A DNA stretch of 64,000 bases, taken from NCBI RefSeq assembly GCF_002355435.1, contig NZ_AP017313.1, positions 3,968,001 through 4,032,000 on the forward strand. Direction: 5' to 3'. The stretch is from Mucilaginibacter gotjawali. Its GTDB lineage: Bacteria; Bacteroidota; Bacteroidia; Sphingobacteriales; Sphingobacteriaceae. The stretch's first letter is position 1. The number at the start of each line of letters is the position of its first letter. Positions 60,129 through 64,000 of the stretch are shown here, piece after piece. Position numbers and translations under genes: made by a program. The notes below the pieces were generated by a model. That model was given only the letters and a program-made list of their open reading frames with translations. It was not told the origin of the DNA and searched no databases.

Positions 60129-61106
60129 CTCAATATAGCTTTCTAATATTTTAAAGCCTGAAGTTGTTTCCAGTTTTACTTTGTCGATGCTTTTTGGGAG
60201 CAGGATGCAATCGCCCATTTTTACCGGGTAGTATGATCCGTTACTTTTTACCACGAATTCTCCCTCTACACAAACATAAATTACAAACGAATCCAGTCCC
60301 GAATAATCTTTTTCAGTACTCTCCGTAAAATCCAGTATGTTGGTGGTAAAGTACGGGCAACTCACCAGCTTTATAGTTTTGTTTTCTTCGGGATGATACG
60401 TTGTTTTATATTCCGGGTAATGCTTGTAATCAATGGCCGCCAACGCTTCTTCGGTATGCAGTTCGCGTTTGTTGCCCTTGTCGTCTACCCTGTCAAAATC
60501 GTAAATCCTGTAAGTGATATCCGATGTTTGCTGGATCTCGGCGATCAGCAGGCCTTTGCCAATAGTATGTACCCTTCCGGCAGGCAAAAAGAACACATCC
60601 CCGGCCTTTACATCTTCTTTATTTAAAATATCGGTTAAATGGCCGCTGTTAAATTTATCCAGGTATTCCTGTTGGGTAAGTTCTTTATTAAAACCGGCAA
60701 TTAAGGTTGAGCCGGGGTCGGCTTCAATCACATACCACATTTCAGTTTTACCGAAAGAATTATGACGCTTTTTACCCAATTCATCGTCAGGGTGCACCTG
60801 GATAGAAAGATCCTCATTGGCGTCGATAAATTTGATCAGCAAAGGAAAAATGTTGCCAAAATGGTCATACACCTTTTTGCCAACCAGTTCGTCTTTATAT
60901 TGCTCCAGCAAGTCGGCCAGTGATTGCCCTTCCAACTCTCCATTGGCAACAACAGAAACATCCGACTTAACGCCCGAAATTTCCCAGGTCTCGCCGCAAT
61001 TAGGCAGTGCGCCAAAGTCTTTGTTCAGGTATGTCTTTATCTTCTGGCCGCCCCAGATCTTGTCTTTAAAAATGGTTTTGAATTTTAATGGATATAGTGA
61101 TGACAT
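60126..61106 (-). CDS. manA: mannose-6-phosphate isomerase, class I
   Basis: A 326-residue cupin isomerase linking fructose-6-phosphate and mannose-6-phosphate. Zinc ligands are Q and H in LSIQVHPDDELGKKR, E in FGKTEMWYVIE, and H in FLPAGRVHTIG. It feeds GDP-mannose and glycan synthesis. The length is typical of the short bacterial class. No co-oriented partners; the downstream side ends in a word palindrome. Confidence 0.94.
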   Translation of the reverse strand: MSSLYPLKFKTIFKDKIWGGQKIKTYLNKDFGALPNCGETWEISGVKSDVSVVANGELEGQSLADLLEQYKDELVGKKVYDHFGNIFPLLIKFIDANEDLSIQVHPDDELGKKRHNSFGKTEMWYVIEADPGSTLIAGFNKELTQQEYLDKFNSGHLTDILNKEDVKAGDVFFLPAGRVHTIGKGLLIAEIQQTSDITYRIYDFDRVDDKGNKRELHTEEALAAIDYKHYPEYKTTYHPEENKTIKLVSCPYFTTNILDFTESTEKDYSGLDSFVIYVCVEGEFVVKSNGSYYPVKMGDCILLPKSIDKVKLETTSGFKILESYIE

Positions 61107-61159
61107 GATGTTAGATTAAACTGTTGTTTGTACAGGAGATGATAATATTGATTTGTTAT

Positions 61160-61489
61160 TTATTTTAGGAATGATTGAAGAATTAAGTTGAGTTCTTTTT
61201 CCGCTATATCTTCTTTTTCTGATTTGTCGTAAATGGTTGCGAGAGTTACTATTTCATCTACGACTTTTACATAAGTTATTGCCCTCGCTCCACCGCGTTT
61301 ACCTTTTCCTTTGCTTGCTACGCCGATCCTGATTTTGTAGAATCCATTGCCTATTGATATTCCCTGGAATGGATTTTTTTCAAGGGAGACGACTAATTCA
61401 ATAAATTCGGATTTTAGAGACGGATATTTTTTAATTAGTCGCTTTAATTCTTTGGCAAACCGCTCGGTATTCTCAACTTTAAAGCTCAT
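61160..61489 (-). CDS. RelE-like toxin
   Basis: A 109-residue RelE/ParE-fold protein: FKVENTERFAKELKRLIKKY then NGFYKIRIGVASKGKGKRGG, AIT and VVDEIVTLATIYDKSEKED. This 'RIGVASKGKGKRGGAR' type is a common mRNA interferase group. It overlaps the antitoxin gene by 11 bases, and the overlap order is antitoxin then toxin. The module lies downstream of a solitary HicB-like gene and icd. Confidence 0.82.
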   Translation of the reverse strand: MSFKVENTERFAKELKRLIKKYPSLKSEFIELVVSLEKNPFQGISIGNGFYKIRIGVASKGKGKRGGARAITYVKVVDEIVTLATIYDKSEKEDIAEKELNLILQSFLK

Positions 61490-61682
61490 TGATCAAATCC
61501 CGGGCATTTTGAAGTTTTGATTTACCAGCTTCGGCCATCTTAATTTCCTCAACAGCCTCTCTTAAGTCTTCAATTATCGAAGCATGATCAGGTTTTTCTT
61601 CAACCTGGATACCTAAACGGTGAGCCAGGTCAAAAATCAAGGTATAATCCTTAGGGCTAATATTCTTCAACACTAATTCCAT
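61479..61682 (-). CDS. antitoxin of the RelE-like module
   Basis: A 67-residue protein, MELVLKNISPKDYTLIFDLA then helical and acidic to LQNARDLINEL. The ATG at 61682 is chosen over a longer frame to 61733 because it gives a compact antitoxin and leaves a leader. Overlap with the toxin gene supports a co-regulated pair. Confidence 0.75.
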   Translation of the reverse strand: MELVLKNISPKDYTLIFDLAHRLGIQVEEKPDHASIIEDLREAVEEIKMAEAGKSKLQNARDLINEL

Positions 61683-61704
61683 ACTCAAAGTTAAGAGTTT
61701 TACA

Positions 61705-61899
61705 TTATAGGTGCAAGGATGAATAGTCGACATTCATCACAATCTCTTTATCTACGTCTAATGCCAACGCTAATGCATCAAGCAAATTTACTTTTAAGTC
61801 CTCAATGCTTTTACCTTGGGAAAGTGCGGCCGGAACTTCTTTTATCTGGCCAACCAGCCAACCACTTTCGCCTTGCTCAATAATTGCTGTAAACATCAT
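61705..61899 (-). CDS. HicB-like protein without HicA
   Basis: A 64-residue protein starting MMFTAIIEQGESGWLVGQIK then EVPAALSQGKSIEDLKVNLL, the partially degraded RNase H-like fold of HicB antitoxins. No HicA toxin gene adjoins; a RelE-like module follows 22 bases later. It may be a relic, or a small regulator transcribed with that module. Confidence 0.75.
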   Translation of the reverse strand: MMFTAIIEQGESGWLVGQIKEVPAALSQGKSIEDLKVNLLDALALALDVDKEIVMNVDYSSLHL

Positions 61900-61924
61900 A
61901 TCCAAATATAATTAAACGCTCACA

Positions 61925-61958
61925 AAAAAGTCCGCATAATAACTACGCGGACCTTTAA
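61925..61958 (-). terminator. terminator of icd
   Basis: GGTCCGCG and a following GCGGACT stem around TAGTTATTAT, then six T on the minus strand. Confidence 0.75.
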
Positions 61959-61978
61959 TAAATTATTAAATCGGATAA

Positions 61979-63208
61979 TTATTTACCCAATTTCTTTTTC
62001 AAATTCTCATCTATCGCAGCCAAAAACTCTTCGGTATACAAATAATCGGTACCGTGTTCAACTTTTGGTTTGATGGTGATGGCCAGATCTTTGGTCATTT
62101 TGCCGCTTTCAACAGTTTCAATACAAACTTCTTCCAGTGCCTTGCAGAATTTGATCAGCTCCTGGTTGTTGTCCAGTAAGCCACGGAATTCCAAACCACG
62201 GGTCCATGCAAAAATTGAAGCGATGGGGTTGGTTGAAGTTGGCTTGCCAGCCTGGTGGTCGCGGTAGTGGCGGGTCACTGTACCGTGTGCAGCCTCAGCT
62301 TCCATAACGGTTCCGTCAGGGGTAACCAAAGTTGAGGTCATTAAACCTAACGAACCAAAACCCTGTGCAACGGTATCTGATTGCACGTCGCCATCATAAT
62401 TTTTACAGGCCCAAACAAAATTGCCATGCCATTTAAGGGCAGAAGCTACCATGTCATCAATCAAACGGTGTTCGTAAGTTAACTGGTTGGCTTCAAACTC
62501 AATTTTAAATTCATTCTGATAAATTTCTTCAAAAATATCTTTAAAACGGCCATCGTATTTTTTAAGGATGGTGTTTTTGGTAGACAGGTATAAAGGCCAT
62601 TTTTTTAGCAAAGCCTGGTTAAAACAAGCACGGGCAAAACCTTTGATAGATTCATCAGTATTGTACATCGCCATAGCCACGCCATCACCCTTAAAGTTGT
62701 ACACTTCAAATGATTGTTCGGCACTGCCATCTTCAGGCGTGTAAGTGATGGTTAATTTACCTTTCCCTTTGGTCACAAAATCAGTTGCACGGTACTGGTC
62801 GCCAAAAGCGTGACGGCCGATACAGATAGGCGCAGTCCAGTTGGGTACCAACCGCGGAACATTAGCCATTACAATGGGCTCACGAAAAACAGTACCATCC
62901 AAAATGTTACGGATTGTGCCGTTTGGCGATTTCCACATTTGTTTCAAACCAAATTCCGTTACACGCGCTTCGTCGGGGGTAATAGTGGCGCATTTAATGC
63001 CTACGCCGTATTTTAAAATAGCGTTGGCGGCATCAACGGTTACCTGGTCGTTGGTTTCATCGCGATACTCAATTCCAAGGTCATAATATTTAATATCAAG
63101 ATCGAGATACGGAAAGATTAATTTGTCTTTGATGAATTTCCAGATGATCCGGGTCATTTCATCGCCATCCAGTTCAACTACCGGATTTTCTACTTTAATT
63201 TTTGACAT
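61979..63208 (-). CDS. icd: isocitrate dehydrogenase, NADP-dependent
   Basis: A 409-residue enzyme of the eukaryote-like IDH subfamily: VENPVVELDGDEMTRIIWKF at the start and the substrate segment KSPNGTIRNILDGTVFREPI. Then comes YDGDVQSDTVAQGFGSLGLM, with the metal aspartates, and TVTRHYRDHQAGKPTSTNPI. It oxidises isocitrate to 2-oxoglutarate with NADP in the TCA cycle. Single gene with its own terminator; TATATTTG at 63234-63241 is a -7-like motif upstream. Confidence 0.96.
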   Translation of the reverse strand: MSKIKVENPVVELDGDEMTRIIWKFIKDKLIFPYLDLDIKYYDLGIEYRDETNDQVTVDAANAILKYGVGIKCATITPDEARVTEFGLKQMWKSPNGTIRNILDGTVFREPIVMANVPRLVPNWTAPICIGRHAFGDQYRATDFVTKGKGKLTITYTPEDGSAEQSFEVYNFKGDGVAMAMYNTDESIKGFARACFNQALLKKWPLYLSTKNTILKKYDGRFKDIFEEIYQNEFKIEFEANQLTYEHRLIDDMVASALKWHGNFVWACKNYDGDVQSDTVAQGFGSLGLMTSTLVTPDGTVMEAEAAHGTVTRHYRDHQAGKPTSTNPIASIFAWTRGLEFRGLLDNNQELIKFCKALEEVCIETVESGKMTKDLAITIKPKVEHGTDYLYTEEFLAAIDENLKKKLGK

Positions 63209-63233
63209 TTTAGGATTCTTTTATTTTGTGCGC

Positions 63234-63241
63234 CAAATATA
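63234..63241 (-). promoter_or_regulatory. -7 element upstream of icd
   Basis: TATATTTG fits TAnnTTTG, 25 bases before the ATG; -33 is weak. Behind it, GTTGATTAAGTTGAATAGTT at 63248 is a half-arm of the word-palindrome type. Confidence 0.4.
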
Positions 63242-63337
63242 TGAATTGGTTGATTAAGTTGAATAGTTGATTAAGTTTTAAATTAATGCCACATCCCGTT
63301 ATATTCGCGTGCTGAAAATAAGAGCATAAATTCACAG

Positions 63338-63549
63338 GGACACCGCGTTTAAAAAACCAGGCATATTTATAATTGAGGCTAAAGCCATCTTTATTGCTTT
63401 AATTTACCCGTTGGCTAAAGCCAACAGCAATATATGAAAGACTATGCTTCTAAAATCCCTTGCCGTTCCTTAAAAGGAACGGTAGAAACAAACAAAAAGA
63501 CAACGGCTTTAGCCATAATTAAGCCCCGGGTTTTTAAACGTCATTTCGC
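63338..63549. mobile_element. 212 bp nested-palindrome element D, copy 3
   Basis: Same orientation as 59080-59291, with somewhat degraded ends (GGGACACCGCGTTTAAAAAA; TTTTTAAACGTCATTTCG). Interior hairpins are retained with changes in loops and stems. Confidence 0.8.
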
Positions 63550-63691
63550 TGCATAAATTCAGCCTTATTTTTCAAATTCATTAACTTTATTAACTTAGCC
63601 AAACGATATATGATAAATATCCGTACAAGCGATAAAATATATCAGCTTAAAATAAGTTAAAGTAAATATCTTTAGCCATCTCCCGCATATT

Positions 63692-64000
63692 ATGATAAAA
63701 AATATACTTAGAACAACCTTTTTAACCTTTGTGATTTGTTGCAGCGCGTTAATTACACGGGCGCAAATAGGGTTTGATTTTTCGCATTACGAAATAGGCT
63801 TTGCTGCCGGTTTTAATCAGGTGTATGGCGATGCACAAACACAAACTACCACCCCATCCTTTCATTTGAATTTAACTTATGACCCAACGCCTTACGTTAA
63901 CATTGTGTTTGAAGCGCAAATGGGCCGGCTTGCAGGCGGCGACTCGCTAAAGACCTCCACCGGCAGGCAGTTTACAACCGATTTAACAGCACTGATATTA
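63692..64000 (+). CDS. secreted, probably outer-membrane beta-barrel protein (partial)
   Basis: An open frame from the ATG at 63692 to the window edge, 103 codons. The signal peptide TTFLTFVICCSALITRAQ ends in a typical A-x-A/Q site. The mature part alternates hydrophobic and polar residues with aromatic ends (YEIGFAAGFNQVYGD, PSFHLNLTYDPTPYVNIVFE), the look of beta-barrel strands. No family can be named from the first third. The 3' end lies outside the window. Confidence 0.7.
   Translation, partial: MIKNILRTTFLTFVICCSALITRAQIGFDFSHYEIGFAAGFNQVYGDAQTQTTTPSFHLNLTYDPTPYVNIVFEAQMGRLAGGDSLKTSTGRQFTTDLTALIL

Overview
The window is chromosomal DNA from a member of the Bacteroidota, most likely family Sphingobacteriaceae and close to Mucilaginibacter. 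The reasons are the protein families present (RNase Y/ZapA/PheT neighbourhood, HPF-XerC-bS21 cluster, fused acyltransferase of OlsF type), -7 motifs of the TAnnTTTG type, and the near absence of Shine-Dalgarno sequences. The three exceptions, rpsU, hpf and a higA gene, carry near-perfect ones. The genus is inferred from gene content, not measured.

Layout. Positions 1-10.4 kb are an accessory island: an AbiGi-like gene, a small membrane-protein pair, a DUF4145 protein, a REP-associated transposase (RAYT) with its inverted REP copies, and a minus-strand run of four TIR or TIR-like genes interleaved with an Nmad2-like gene. Further on lie a plus-strand TIR gene with an unrecognised C-terminal domain, a rifampin ADP-ribosyltransferase and a UPF0175/DUF3368 toxin-antitoxin pair. 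Several of these genes are separated by copies of an ~85 bp imperfect palindrome. Positions 10.5-26.8 kb hold the core information-processing block on the minus strand: rpsU-xerC-hpf, then tRNA-Thr/Tyr/Gly/Thr-tuf-tRNA-Trp-secE-nusG-rplKAJL-rpoBC. Positions 26.9-63.2 kb are mixed housekeeping: acyl-CoA dehydrogenase, apt, a ComEA-like protein, OlsF-type acyltransferase, RNase Y, ZapA, PheT, DnaE, glycosyltransferase, SNF2 helicase, DapF, DegP, a histidine kinase, AlkD-like protein, mannose-6-phosphate isomerase and isocitrate dehydrogenase. Several toxin-antitoxin modules and many palindromic repeats are scattered among them. The window ends inside a secreted, probably outer-membrane protein gene.

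Most interesting signals. (1) Two ParE-type toxin-antitoxin modules, behind dnaE and behind an acyl-CoA dehydrogenase gene, are each flanked by extra, diverged, still readable copies of the 3' end of that core gene. The 3' flank of rpoC is likewise duplicated around a GIY-YIG nuclease gene. (2) The TIR/Nmad2 cluster looks like a Thoeris-related defence locus without a recognisable ThsA effector, and its last gene has been cut by a REP element. (3) Many intergenic gaps hold palindromes whose arms iterate a short word private to that locus, usually with a C-poor arm first and a G-poor arm second; other gaps hold ~200 bp nested palindromic elements. (4) Four genes (pheT, a glycosyltransferase, an SNF2 helicase and a small hypothetical) are broken by a one-base shortage in a homopolymer, which points first to sequencing error. 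(5) A structured RNA candidate lies between zapA and rny.
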